Shown here piece by piece: positions 13,901 to 25,940 of a stretch of DNA of 64,000 nt (position 1 is its first letter; every line of letters begins with the position of its first letter). Under the pieces are notes generated by a model. That model saw nothing but the letters and a program-made list of their open reading frames with translations. It searched no databases and was not told the origin of the DNA. This stretch comes from Hymenolepis diminuta (lineage: Eukaryota > Platyhelminthes > Cestoda > Cyclophyllidea > Hymenolepididae): contig CAADRB010000020.1 of the NCBI GenBank assembly GCA_900708905.1, positions 873,909 through 937,908 of the forward strand. The letters run 5' to 3'. A program made the position numbers and the translations under genes.

Positions 13901-15839
13901 ATAGTCCTAGAGTTTAGAGTGGCACTATTCCCAATGGTAAAGCTACTTTGAGAGTCAGGCAGAGTTAGGCCTAGAAATCCTCATATAAAACGAGTGATCT
14001 TCCTAAAGGTTACCAGGGGACAATAGTCTTTTCCAACAAGAGAAGACCAAGAGTTAAGTAGGAGCGCATGTATACTAAACATGAACGAAAGGGAAAATGA
14101 GGAAGGAGTAGGAAGAGGAAGCAGCAATCGGAAAGGAAAACAAAATCATCAATTCTGAGCAGGCGGAATTCGGATTGTAACAAAGAAAGGATATTGAGAT
14201 ACGGTAAGAGCAATGACATATTTTGCTTCTTTTTCATCAATAATTAATCAGGAAAATTATCGACTGACAACTAAGACACGCAGAAATATGGGTAAGTGTT
14301 TATGCACCGCAAGCACTTAGCACTAGGATTTTGGATGATATTGTTGAGAGTAGGGTAACCAGATTATAGGAGCTTCCTTTACGAAACATAGTGACTAACA
14401 GAAAATAGTGGTACTTTTTCAAATCAGGAGGCCAAAGGTAATGTGATGGCTAAAATATTTAATTACAGCTCATTTGTATAAAATAAATTCTTTAAGAACG
14501 GCCAATTAAGTAAATATTGTACAACCCCAATCCAAAGTCAAATAAAGTAAGAATCTGTGATAACTTGACTTTACTCTGCATTTCTTTAAGACTCCCTCTC
14601 CTTAATCATTTTTCTGACTTACTGCTATCCATTCCATTTATTTTACGGCAAAAAATCGCAAAAATGTGGTGAGAGAGGGGGGAAAATGAAGATTGAGATA
14701 CAGTGAGTTGTATCACAGATAAAATTAAGATTATCGGAGTGGACTGTCAGACAAGCAATTAATAAAAATGCGTCATTTGACAGTTAAGAGATGAGGTTTT
14801 TGAAACAACATATGGTCTGATAGTATTCTTGGGACGAATATATCCTTCAACTTTATCGATTAATGAAGCTCTGTCTTTTATGAGATTAGAAGCCCCGTTT
14901 GAAGTCTCTAAAACTGTAATTCCTCTTATAAGAGGAACATGGACAAAGTTAGTGTCTTACTTTGTTTTATCCATGTCTTAGTGTGTAATTTCATTTTGAT
15001 TCATATTAGATATTGGCTGGTTATAAGATATTATTGTATAAAAGACTCATAATCCTTGGAGCGGGATCTCCACTTGTTATTGTTCTGTGAAAACGTTACC
15101 CAAGGATATAAATTTCTGAAATATTCAACAGATATCCTTAGAGCCAATTAAGAAATTGCTCCACGAGGGTCTTAGGTATCTCAATCTGTAGGGCCTGTCC
15201 AGTTTTTGTTCAGCCCTCTCGAACAATAATTATTTAGTACATCTTGGTTGCTGTAGAATTTTAACTGTGCTTATTTTTAATAGTTTTATCGACTAGTACG
15301 GTATGTTTTAACGTTATAGAAAGTTAGTTTGCTATTTAGCATAACACCGCAATTAGAAATTGCTAGAATTTATGGTCTAGATTTTAACTTCACTAAAATA
15401 ACGGTATGGAAAAAACCTAAAGTTTTTAGATCGACGGAAACCGAAATTTTGGCACCAGGATGGAAAATACTGGTAACCTTGGTTTGCTTTCATCACATCT
15501 CAGGATAAGAAACCAGCAAATCTTCAAAACGGAAGATTGGGGAGCCGTTACTCCCAGTTCACATAAGTTATTAAATGAGGTCATGTACTTATAATGTCGA
15601 TTTAAACTATAATGACCTTCGAGGTCAAGCCAAATTAATAAGAACGCCAATGAGTATATTTAAAGATAATTTTGATAAATATATCTAAAAAATACTAGAA
15701 AATTCAAAATATATATGATTAAAATAAAAAATGTAATTAAAATTAGTCGGATTAATCATTTTACGATTTTATGCATTTTGCTACACTATATGTTTGAGAT
15801 CGATTCGGCGACTTATTTAACTACTGATTGTGTTCGAAA
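10947..15839. other. Intergenic sequence upstream of the first DCP2-like gene
   Basis: AT-rich; no domain-bearing frame seen. Contains the repeat-like patch at 12068-12125 (partner near 2926) and an imperfect inverted repeat at about 14938-14984 (ATGGACAAAGT facing ACTTTG...ATCCAT). The open frames at 11368-11550, 12396-12641, 14010-14240 and 15426-15650 look random. Confidence 0.6.
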
Positions 15840-17004
15840 ATGGGAGACGTGCGATTTCCTCGTTCATTCCGTAAAAAGCAGTTGGAACCTTTCTTGGCAA
15901 GTTTTCTACGCATGTCAGAGAAATATTGGAAGGAATGTTTCATTAATATATTCGAAGACATGCAGTCGATATACTGGGATCTGATAGAAAAATACTTACC
16001 ACGAAAATTTCAGCGAACGTACAGATATTATCAGTTTTGCCATAAAGGTAGGTAATTTCATTGAAATACCTATGTACAACACTGGCGCATTAGCTAACGT
16101 GCTGGTCTTCGAAGTGGGAGGTGTATACACCCACTGAGCAGAATGACCAACCGCTGGTTAAGGTAGTGGCCAAAGTCGAGTTTCCAACCTGGGAGGCTCC
16201 ATGAAGCTACCTCTCTACCCGGGCTTTTCCAAACTGGCCTAGGAATTATTTTTATTGTTATCCCTGTCTATGTTACTTATGTAATTAATTAAATCAAATG
16301 TATTTTTATTAGTTTTTGATAGCTATCCCAGGTTTTTACCTCCGAAAATCAAGTGGACAAATTATTACTTTGAATGGAAGAAATATCTACGTCAAATCCC
16401 CATCGCTCTGGCAATAATGATCGATGAGAACTTAGAGAATATTTTGGTAGTTAGAAGTTGGAACCGTTACAAATGGGGTTTTCCCGGAGGAAAGGTAGAA
16501 AATGGCGAGTCATTTTCCGATTGCGTAAAACGCGAAGTTTATGAGGAACTCAGTGTCGACATCTGCAACAAAGCCAGTGATGATTTATGTTTTGAGCATA
16601 GTGATGACCACAGAGAGAAAAGGTTCTTCATCCTTGAAGGCATAAGTCCTGATATTGACGAAGATAAACTTCAGCCTTATGAAATTGAGGTAAGGAGAGA
16701 AAGTATGTCATAAATCAGTCAAGTTTCAGTTCTCGAGAATTAATTGCATCATTTCAATTCTGCAGGAATTTCAGTGGATAAATCCATTTAATTTCCTTAT
16801 ATATGAATGGAAAAGCATGGCGCTAATACATCCCTATCTAAGGTATCTTAAACTCTGTACAATTATTTGAATATTTCATTCTTATATGATTTGAAAAGCT
16901 TTGAATATTTTTTGAATAGTCTAATACGAAATTATATTCAATTTCGTCGGGAAAGAAAATCTCCCATTGAAGCCTTCCAGATGTGTATGGAGGAAGACAG
17001 CTAG
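15840..17004 (+). CDS. DCP2-like: DCP2-like mRNA decapping enzyme, diverged paralog
   Basis: Rebuilt as four exons: 15840-16051, 16332-16689, 16766-16842 and 16920-17004. All junctions are GT-AG and in phase, giving about 243 aa. The start is the ATG at 15840, with an in-frame TGA at 15825. DCP2 removes the m7G cap from mRNA (Nudix hydrolase, cytoplasm/P-bodies). The order matches DCP2: helical box-A domain (about residues 10-75), then EWKKYLRQIP and ENILVV leading into the Nudix fold (box near residues 120-145: GGKVENGE...REVYEE), then a box-B helix ending soon after RRERKSPIEAF. The catalytic REVxEE glutamates are present. Two changes stand out: the Nudix-box Gly after EE-x is Ser (EELS), and the cap-binding Asp of box A aligns with Glu (YWDLIEKY), while the Trp is kept. 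The long disordered tail of animal DCP2 is absent. Intron 1 contains a SINE. The exon 1 donor (AG|GTAATT) was chosen over one 4 bases upstream because only it keeps the frame. Confidence is high for DCP2-like identity and moderate for activity. Confidence 0.85.
16083..16243 (+). repeat. tRNA-derived SINE (copy C) in DCP2-like intron 1
   Basis: Shares with the copy at 25738 the blocks GGCGCATT, TACACCCA...GAATG(A/C)CCAA(C/T)CGC, TGGGAGGCTCCAT, a CTCTCTA block and a terminal GGGC...CCTAGG. Same strand as the host gene and wholly inside intron 1 (16052-16331), making up over half of it. Confidence 0.75.
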
Positions 17005-17539
17005 ATGGTTATCCATATACACCTGATATGAAGTCGATGGATATGATATCATAACTCTTACGTCAGCCATTCATACAGGTATATCGCCTTAAGGACTTTG
17101 CACCTTGCTGTGCTTAGAACCTGTGCAAATCACTTCCACACCACTGCTCGTGAAAATTCATGATATTTTCAATCAACTCCACTCACAGGTCAATCTATTG
17201 CTCAACCAGCCGATGTGCTTAAAAATCAGTTCATATCAATGATCTGTTCTTTAAGTTTGTGTCGTATCTATTTCAGCAGACCGTTTCAATTTTTGATCAA
17301 TTCTCACTAATATTTTCTTTACAATTGATCACTGTGACTCAGCCTGACCATTATTCCCTATTTCATCATCAACATACCCCAGTTGATTAAACGCTGGACC
17401 CAAGAAGTCCACAGATGAGTCATCTGAACTTAACCTTCAGTTGAATCCATTCCTCTTAATTATATTTGCCATTTCCTCAATTTTCCTTAACGCTGGTGCT
17501 GCTAGTCCCGATTTGGGCATCCTATGCAATGAAGTCGTA

Positions 17540-17990
17540 AAGACATCATTTCCTGATAATTAGCGATTTGAATATGATTCGATTTCTGAATTCCTCAGGA
17601 GTTTATAGACCAACGCGCTCTGGTCAACCGCCACACACGGTTGGTCCCAGCACAGCTGAACAAGCAGTTTTATACATCGCAACTTCGGATACTCATTGGC
17701 CTCCACACCACCTCTGTATTCTGTTGATCTCTGCCTTACTTCTGAAAACTACCATATTCTATGGCTATCATTAATCCTCAGCAGGCTATTGCGACTACAA
17801 AATGCATACGTCGACCCATATTTCTGCTTTTCCCTTTACAGTGATGCCATTTCATTAGCTTCTTAACAGACTGACAGAAGAACCTGGAAAGCCAACTCAA
17901 CTCATAATTTAGTCCGCGTATCACAATTTTGTTTTCATCCACTCTACGCCGATAATTGTTCTCTAATCTCCCGGTCTTAATTCCTTTCAT
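17540..17990 (-). pseudogene. Possible decayed coding sequence, family unknown
   Basis: On the minus strand a 70-codon frame (17990-17778, with LENNYRRRVDENK and FFCQSVKKLMKWH) gives way to another frame that continues with protein-like residues (YPKLRCIKLLVQLCW, about 17690-17645) up to a stop near 17569. Frame changes and stops rule out an intact gene. This could be an old retroelement or gene relic. I do not recognise the family, and the call rests on composition alone. Confidence 0.22.
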
Positions 17991-18604
17991 TTCTCATTTG
18001 TTCTCATTCTTCATGTCGGTGTACAAATATAACTTTCACTCACCTCAATTCTTGAATTTTTGATATGCAGAAAAAAACATTAATCATCAAGCAGTCCTTG
18101 GAAAGATCAGCAGTCTAGGAAGAGGATTTTATCTTGCACGTGTTTCATCATGCAGCTTTACTTTAAAAAAGACATCCTATTTTCTTAAGGCAATTTCCTC
18201 GTTTCGGCCTTTGAGTTTGAGTAGTAGGCACCTCGTATTATGCCTCCTGAATGCTGCATAGAATGAATAGGTACTAGTTCTAGCAGGGAGCAGGAGGGGA
18301 GAGAGGAGATGTCTATTCAGTAGCAGACTAATTTTAATTATGGAATATAAATCACATGAAATATATAACTAAATACGAATGACTAAGGGTGAGAAAAGCC
18401 CTGGCAAACGCACATACAGGTCACGGTACTGGATAGGAACGCATCAAATGGCCCTATTGACATAGGAAGAAATTGTCTAGGAGGAATTGGAATGGGAGCA
18501 TACATGGGAGAGTGGGATTACACTAACCACACGTTGATTTCATGAACATCCCTAAAGTCAGCACAGTTCGGGATACCACATCTAGTACCATATAAGAGGT
18601 GTCT

Positions 18605-18800
18605 AGTCTTAACATCGTAGTACTAATTGTGGCGTTTCGATTGGTTCCGATCTGTTTACTGCTCTCAGAATGAATCTGTATTTGGTGTTATCCATTTCCA
18701 CAAGCACGTTTCCCATTAGGTCCTTCTTGCGGTATTTGCTTTTTTCAACACTATTTCCTCGCCTGCTGTTGTCACTTTAAGTGATTGGCGACCCTAATAG
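18605..18800 (-). pseudogene. Possible decayed coding sequence with one frameshift
   Basis: Minus strand: one frame reading TTAGEEIVLKK runs into a poly-A stretch (TTGAAAAAAGC), after which the next frame reads KYRKKDLMGNVLVEMDNTKY and onward to a TAA near 18605. A single-base slip in the A-run would join them. An in-frame stop lies upstream. No family is recognised; it may be the same relic as the patch at 17540-17990. Confidence 0.22.
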
Positions 18801-19536
18801 ACGCGTTCATGTTTTCTCTAAATGGTTAAACGTTGTACGCAATTTCACATTCCATAGTCAAAAACTGGACTACTCCTGTCTTCACCCTTACTTCCTAGCC
18901 CCCTTATTAATATGTCAGTGCTGTAGATATGGCAGCTAGACCATATAATATTAATCTAAAATATTGTTCTCGTCCCCAATGGAGACATATCAGTGGTGTT
19001 TGACATTGACATCCCAAAAGACAATTATCAATATTATTTGGTATGTCGACATCATCTCGATGAATGATGCATTATTTTTATCCAATTATTCTTCATTATA
19101 AGTGTGTTCGTAATTAAACGCTACCATTCCAACTAGGAATTCTTCATCTCGCTACAACGGGTGGCTACCACTATTGAGCGGGGCTGGATAGTAATGAACT
19201 TTCTTGACCTGCATCAACATCGAACGACTAATTTTATAATTTTTTCACAAGGGTACATGATCCGATAGTACTCGCTATTTAATCATGACCTTAATTAATC
19301 GATTGATATTTTTAAATGTGATTCTGTGATTAGCCCACATCTCTTTTCCGCTTTTCTTATTGGCTAGCTAGTCTCCGCCGTGTGACCTCCACAAGAATCA
19401 GCCAAATCTAATAAAAGGGTACTGTAGTTTGTGGATCCTTATTAAAAAACTGGTTGACTGTTTGTGTTTAGATCGTAACAGAATTTCAGATCGGATAAAC
19501 GAAAGGACCGCAAAGTTCTGTCACGTAAAAGTTATA

Positions 19537-20880
19537 TCAGGTTGTAACAGAAGTTCTGTCCATGTTTTGGTCTGAATTAAGGTGAAAAATTTGTCTAAGA
19601 TACATTTTTTCGGTGTTCAACATAGTCACAATTTTTATTAATTACATCTTCCCATATTGCATTAAGCTTTCTGATTCCTTCTTCATAGAATTTAGCCAGT
19701 TCGGATTCAAAAAAAGAAACTAGCTTCTTCATTTCGACCTCTTCTCTTGAAGTAAGCCTTTGCTCCATTCAATGATTCTGCATGCTCTTGAAAAGATGAA
19801 ATCGGTTGGTGCAAGAGAAGATGGGGAGAATATGGTGGGTGATGCATGACTTCCCAGCCAAATTCTTCAAAGAGATTTTTGGTTGCTCTTGAAGTGCGGG
19901 GTCTGGCATTGGTGCAGTGGAGTCATGATGCAGAATCACTCCTTTTCGATTAATAAAAGAAGGCTGCTTTTCCTGTCGTTAACTGCTTTTAAACGAGTTA
20001 GCTGCTGACAGTAAACTTCAGNNNNNNNNNNNNNNNNNNNNNNNNNNNNNNNNNNNNNNNNNNNNNNNNNNATTCCCTTCAAATCCCACCATACACACAA
20101 AGGAATTTGTTTCGGGTGGAATTCTCGGATGCAGTCCACTTCTTGGTTTGGAATTGGAATTGGCTTTGAACCACTGTCTTGACTTAGCCACTGTCTTTTG
20201 TGTTTAACATTGTTGTAAGGGATCCACCACTTCCTTTCTCGTCGCTGTAAGTTATGATTGGGTGTGAAAAAGGTGACCGGAGTTCACGAGAACGCAGTGA
20301 AACACAAGAGGTCATCACAGGCTGTTGCCTGTTGATTTCTGACAAATCGTGTGGGGCCCATTTCGTGGCCTTCGAGACTTTCTTTCTTTTCGCTTTCATT
20401 TCCCTATGTATGATCATATGGCTTATGTGAAAGGTTTTACTCAGTTCTCTAGTAGTGCAGATTGGCTTTTCATCAATGGCAACTTGTAATTGCTCATAAT
20501 TGAGTGTTTGAGCATCCTGATCTCGGTTCGTGTTTCGGGTTGAAGTCATCCTTTTCGAAACCACCTGCAGAAAGCCGCCTTCTGCAGGTCTTTTCATCCA
20601 TAGCATCATTTCCATAGGTATGTTTGAGTGTTTTTGCTGCTGAGCTCATCGTATTTCCTTGATGAAATTCAGAGTAAAATGTGCCTGATATGCTCTTTAT
20701 TTGGAGTGTACATTAGGGCTAGAAATAGTTATTAATAAGGACAATTATGACACAATCAGAAAGAGGAAATAATGTTTTATTAATTACCATAGAAAAGCAT
20801 ACAACAAGAGCAAGCTAAATTGAAGTAATCGTGCCTTAAACACAGCTCAAAGATTGGACGTAACTTCTGTTACAACCTGA
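19537..20880 (-). mobile_element. Degenerate mariner transposon B
   Basis: About 1.34 kb, bounded by inverted repeats that read inward TCAGGTTGTAACAGAAGTT (19537-19555 and the complement at 20862-20880), each flanked by TA (19535-19536, 20881-20882), the expected mariner target duplication. The minus strand has the remains of a mariner transposase. The N-terminal half (about 20615-20184) contains the stretch ending NYEQLQVAIDEKP, then KWAPHDLSEINRQQ and a SDEK region. After the gap come LHH-DS-type catalytic remnants, a PDLAPTDFHLFKSMQ-like block (about 19800) and a final helix ending near NCDYVEH (19596). Frames change several times, so it is inactive. A 50-N gap lies inside. ITRs differ from mariner A, so it is a different family. 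Confidence 0.9.
20022..20071. other. Assembly gap (50 N)
   Basis: Fifty N inside mariner B; typical of multi-copy elements that short reads cannot bridge. Confidence 0.99.
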
Positions 20881-23800
20881 TATAACGGAGTCCTAACAGT
20901 TTTGCAGATTACAGAACAACTTGAAATTCTAATCAAGCTTAAGTCACGTGGGTTATTCTAATCAAATACATATATTAATAATATTATAATTATTCAATTT
21001 TCACACGGGGGATTTTTCTTAATTATCTTTCCTATGATTTCGTATAAAATAACCAACTTTCAAAGTCAAAATGTTTTCAAAACTTAAATTATTTATGTGC
21101 ACTTAGACCTCAAAGTGAATTACAGATTTTTCACTTATGCTCAGTTCTTTTTTGTTTTCTATCCAGTATTCTTAATTGTAATTGTGGACGAGAGACCAGA
21201 TTGCAATGCAATAGGTAAAACCAATCATTCTAATAAGCCTTGCCATAATACACACGGAAACTCATTTCAAAAGTAAAGGTTAATTTATATATTCAGCGCG
21301 ATTTCAAATCAACAATCCATAATAACTTAAGGCTCTTAAGTGTTTCAAATCAGGGAAATCATAAAAATAAAATCGAAAATCAAAACTCGGGACCAGAATA
21401 AACTTTTTAGTTTAGGCTTGGTTTTTCACATAATTTCACTTTCAAGTTAATTCGGAAAATTTAGCAATTTGTGTCTAATTTATGTCCTTGATATGAACTT
21501 AAACTGGAAATGTTTTGGTTAACTAAGCAAAAGCAATGATATTATTAAAAAAGTGTCATATTATGGATGGAAGAGACGGAAAGTTTTGAGTAAAGTTGGA
21601 TTAACGAATAAATCCATAAGGCTTTACGGGAGACATTTATTCTCTGTTTGAAAATCTTATTAAACTGTTTTTATAATTAATATTGATTGATTTTCTGTAG
21701 GAGAATTCTCAACATTTCAATGGTAACATTTCATATTCCACTTGTTTTGACCTTTTAGATTTGATTGAAGCAATTCATTATCTAAAACCGAGACATACCC
21801 AGCCTTTTGACCTTTCTTTCATCGATTTGACGGAATATTGAAAAAAATGCATAGCTTACAGTTTTGGTAAAAGTTTGGACAGTAGATCTATTGATTAAGC
21901 ACAACACATACAAGATTGCTCATATGTAATCTTACTGAATATTATCGCATTAACTCGTGTTGATTTACAAACGTCCTTGCAGTGACTGTTAAACTTTATC
22001 TATTTTCTATGTCAGGTTGTGAGCTTGAACACGGGAGCGTCCGTGCTTACTCCTAGCGCGTATCGATCGATAAGATCTCATTATTCCATCTGATATTAAT
22101 TCATATGAAGTAAAATTTCGTTTGTTATTTTGCCATACAAATTGATTTTAAGGTCTAAAGGACAAAGTGACATCAATCATCACATTAACCATCATAACTC
22201 TTCTTAAATAAAATCTTCATTGTTCATTTTTCACCTCCTTGGGTAAATACAATACTGAAAGCTACGCATTTCCTTAGTCAAATCTCATTATTAGTATGAG
22301 TATCCACGATTAATTTTTTATCAAATTGATTGAGTAAATGGATACTCTTGCGTTTATCAAATGTTATTTTTGTATTCTCTCATACTATAGTAACGGTTAT
22401 GTATAAAACATTCTAAATAAGTGAAAATTTGATAAAATTAACTTTCAGTTAAATATCTTTTTACTTGGTTTTCTTCCCCTTAGAGGACAGAGTTTGCTGG
22501 AAAAAGTTATTTTACGTTAACAAAGATTTCGCCTCATTTAACATCGTTCGTTACAACTGGTAGGCAAGAGCAGTTCAACAGTAAATAAGTAAAAAATTTT
22601 ATGGTATTTACACAACGCAATTATAAACTACAAAGCAAACTTAGCTAAGAACATAATATATTTGTGATCCATAACGTATGCTCATTTCCAGTACACTTAT
22701 TTTGTTTCAATCAAATTCAGTACCTTTGAACTAGATTGAAAATTGGAAGGGGTTTTTATGTATGCTAAGACCCATATCACTATTTGTATTACATCCTTAT
22801 TGGATAATCTAATTGTGTAATTTTAAACATATAGGGCCTTAGTTTCTTTGGCCCCCGAGCTCTCACTACAAGCAGCTACATAATTATGATTGACTTCCCC
22901 TATCTTTAAATGTCTGCTTTTAATTGATACAGTATAAAAATGTATGAACTAGACCAGACGCATTCTCTATAGAGTTCTTGAGGGTTTGTACTTAGTTCCC
23001 AATATGCTAAATCACTATAAAATAATACAATGACAAGAATAACGAAATCGAGGTAATGCAAAACTAACACCCTTATCTTTGTTACGTTATTTCACATTTC
23101 CCTATATACATTCAAATTGTCACCCCGCTCCAGTATTAAAGAAAACTCTTCGATCTACAGAGTAATTGAGAACAACCTTAATCTCTTACCTATTGATTTT
23201 TAATCCGTTTAGGTTATTAAATTAGTAAGTAAAGAGAATGTTAATAATATTTGAAAATCAAATTGTACATAAGCATTTACCGCACGAGACTTTATTAAAG
23301 AATTCAGGGTCGCGAATTTTGCTATTCTTGACGGTCTTGATCTAGGCATATACTTTTTAAGGACCCATTACCATCTTTGCACTCTAAAATCTATTTTCTT
23401 TACAATGTTCCAATAACGTTGTAAGTAATTGAGAAGTTAAACGTTTTGAGATTTTCATGGGAAGTTACATTTTAGGTCTATCAACCATCTTGAAAGCAAT
23501 ATACATAGCATGCTCAGCAAGACTGAGGACAAGCTTCCCCATGTTCACCAGCTGCTAATTCGCGATTGCTAACTTCATTTCGACGTGTTGTTGTAAAATA
23601 ATTAGCTCTCCTACTGCTTATTAGAATGGGCACAGTAACTAACTTTGAATCTGTTTAAACCCTCATCAAATTGCCGGCCCCAATCTACCTAAAATTAGGA
23701 AGTGGGAGAGTAATTAAATACGCCTTGTCGAGTCTGTACAGAAGGGGGATGTGTTTTGGGTGGTCTGTATGTCATAGGCTTAAAAGACAGCTTATAAGTA

Positions 23801-25737
23801 AAGGATGATTTTCTAGGACACATTTTGTATTAAATTTAAGACAAGATAAAAATCTTATCAAATGGGAAAATCGTCGCAAATGTAATGAATGACACTTCAG
23901 ACCCGTTCTTCACACGCTTCTTGTAATTGGCAAAGTATTGACGATAGCTGGTTTGTAAGGCTATCTGATAGCACATGTCTATATTATCATTTAATTGCAG
24001 TGGGACATGAAAAACATTTGCTACCTCTAGTAGGCCCTAATTTTCGAAAGAATATACACCGCACACTTTCTGTAGTAGTTTTTCCTATCCATTTTAAAAT
24101 GATTCCATATTGGTTGAGGAAATGGGTCATAATACTTTAGAAGGCTCTATAGTATTGCAAACCTCAGAAATGTGGTTTGCCATGACAGAGCACACATGAG
24201 AAAACACTCCATAGAGAACTGTTATGGCTCGGTTAGGGATGAAGGAAGAGGGGATTAAACAGGACTAATTTAGGATATCGGTGAATCAAACGAATGTAAC
24301 TACATCTGCGCTCTGAATTCATTAGGATGTCCACCTTCTGCTTAATAAGCATAAGTTCTGTTTCATGTCCTAATGTTTGATTGTTCAAATTTCAGGATAT
24401 GATCCCTTCTCCTCCCAAGGATCCTGTAGGAGGCTACGTCCACAATTAACAGAGGTAGTTATCGAATTAACTGAATTTAGTTATTTTTCATACCATGTCT
24501 ATCCTTATACCAGAAAAGCATATTTATACCGTTCGTCTCTAATTAACCTCTAGTCTTATGATTAGGAAAACACGGTTGTCTACATGTAGCCACCAGGATG
24601 ATCATTAGTCTTTTAAACGGATTTATAATAGAGTATAGAGTCTAATCTTCTAACAAAGCCCTCCTTCTATCCAAGTTAAGTATCGTAAAGCACATTCTTT
24701 AAATTGGTTTCGGAATTAAGGTGAATAATGACTCTTGATTTCTGTAATACCCATACTCTTGAATTCTGATGGTTTTATACTTTTGGATAGTTTTCCCTTT
24801 AACAATAGCATATTTCCCTTCCCCATTTGTAATTTGAGAGTACATTAGGTTCTGATCTACTAGAGTCAAATTAACTCTGGGTCGGCATCCCTATTTTTGC
24901 CCTAATAATGCCTACACTTTCATCATTTTGATTCGGAAGTCGTGTTTTGATAGCTTATATTATATTTATGCATCCATAACCTCTGTTTACTTTAGGAGTC
25001 ACTTAATGCTCTTTCTGACACCCGTAAATAATATCTGCACTTTCTTCTAATCCAATTTTTATTGCCGATTTGATCTCTGTTAATTTTATTGACACAGGCT
25101 GCTAATTAACCTCGTTAGGTTAGGAGTAGCAGTTTTTTTCAACTTGATCATACTTTGTTGTAAATAATTGCTAAATATTTTGGAAAAGCAGAATTATTAC
25201 ATCAATTTTTAAAATCTTCTGTTTAACTGTCTCAGTAAAAAAAGATCCTTCGAATTTCAATGTGGTTTTAAATTATTTAAAAATATCTGTCCCTACCATT
25301 CTTTTAAACACACAATTAAAAATCAGAGAGAATAATTTGCGGGAAAAATGGTGTCGCTTTGTCGGATAATCGATGATTAGGATCAAATCTGGGAAAGAGG
25401 AGATGAATTCGATTGATCGACCTTATCATATGAGTCTAAAGGTTAAGTGTAAATCTGAATTAAATATCCTTAAAGATTCCATCGAGTTAGACTTTGAACT
25501 ATCAATTCAAAAAATTTATGTTCCTTCTAAAGGGTATGGAAAGCAGCAGCCTTTTCCCAAATGAGAAGACCAAACATTAAATATAGTGGACAGCCGTGGA
25601 GAGAGAGGAGAATAGGAAGTATGCGTTGGAAGAAAACAAGCGTTAGCATTGAGCGAGTGTGATAAAGAGGATGGATTAAGATAATGATGCGGTGGTTGAT
25701 TGCTTTCGCATTCTTTGTTCGTCGATGAAGTCATTAT

Positions 25738-25940
25738 CTGACGATTAGGCGCATTGATCCCGTGCATGCCCGCCATGTCAGAGGTCGCAGGTTTGATTCC
25801 TACTGGCGTACACCCAGTGGGCGGAATGCCCAATCGCATTGGCTAAGTCTGGTCAACATAGAGGGTGCCAGAAATCGAGATCTCACTAGGGAGGCTCCAT
25901 AATGTCACTCTCTATCCGAGATGAGCTATGGAAAACGCTT
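25738..25940 (+). repeat. tRNA-derived SINE, best copy (D)
   Basis: The most complete copy in the window. The head resembles a tRNA: an A-box-like GATTAGGCGCATTGA region (25743 on), then GTCAGAGGTCGCAGG leading into a B-box GGTTTGATTCC (about 25791-25801). The body has blocks shared with other copies: TACACCCAGTGGGCGGAATG, CCCAATCGC, GGTCAACATAGAGGGTGCC, CTCACTAGGGAGGCTCCAT and a CTCTCTATCC near the 3' end. No clear poly-A tail or target duplication was seen. Confidence 0.8.

Larger units (their letters stand above)
17005..19536. other. Intergenic sequence with decayed coding-like patches
   Basis: Less AT-rich in places than the rest of the intergenic DNA. The minus strand carries short protein-like frames interrupted by stops and frame changes at about 17540-17990 and 18605-18800 (separate entries). 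The remainder shows no gene. Confidence 0.5.

Noticed and set aside
14938..14984. Imperfect hairpin resembling a terminator
   Set aside because: Rho-independent terminators do not apply to a nuclear animal genome, and the pairing is interrupted.
15715..15984. 89-codon plus-strand frame
   Set aside because: Overlaps exon 1 of the first DCP2-like gene in another frame; the gene's own frame shows the homology.
25516..25839. 107-codon minus-strand frame
   Set aside because: Mostly antisense to SINE copy D; low-complexity and without a domain.
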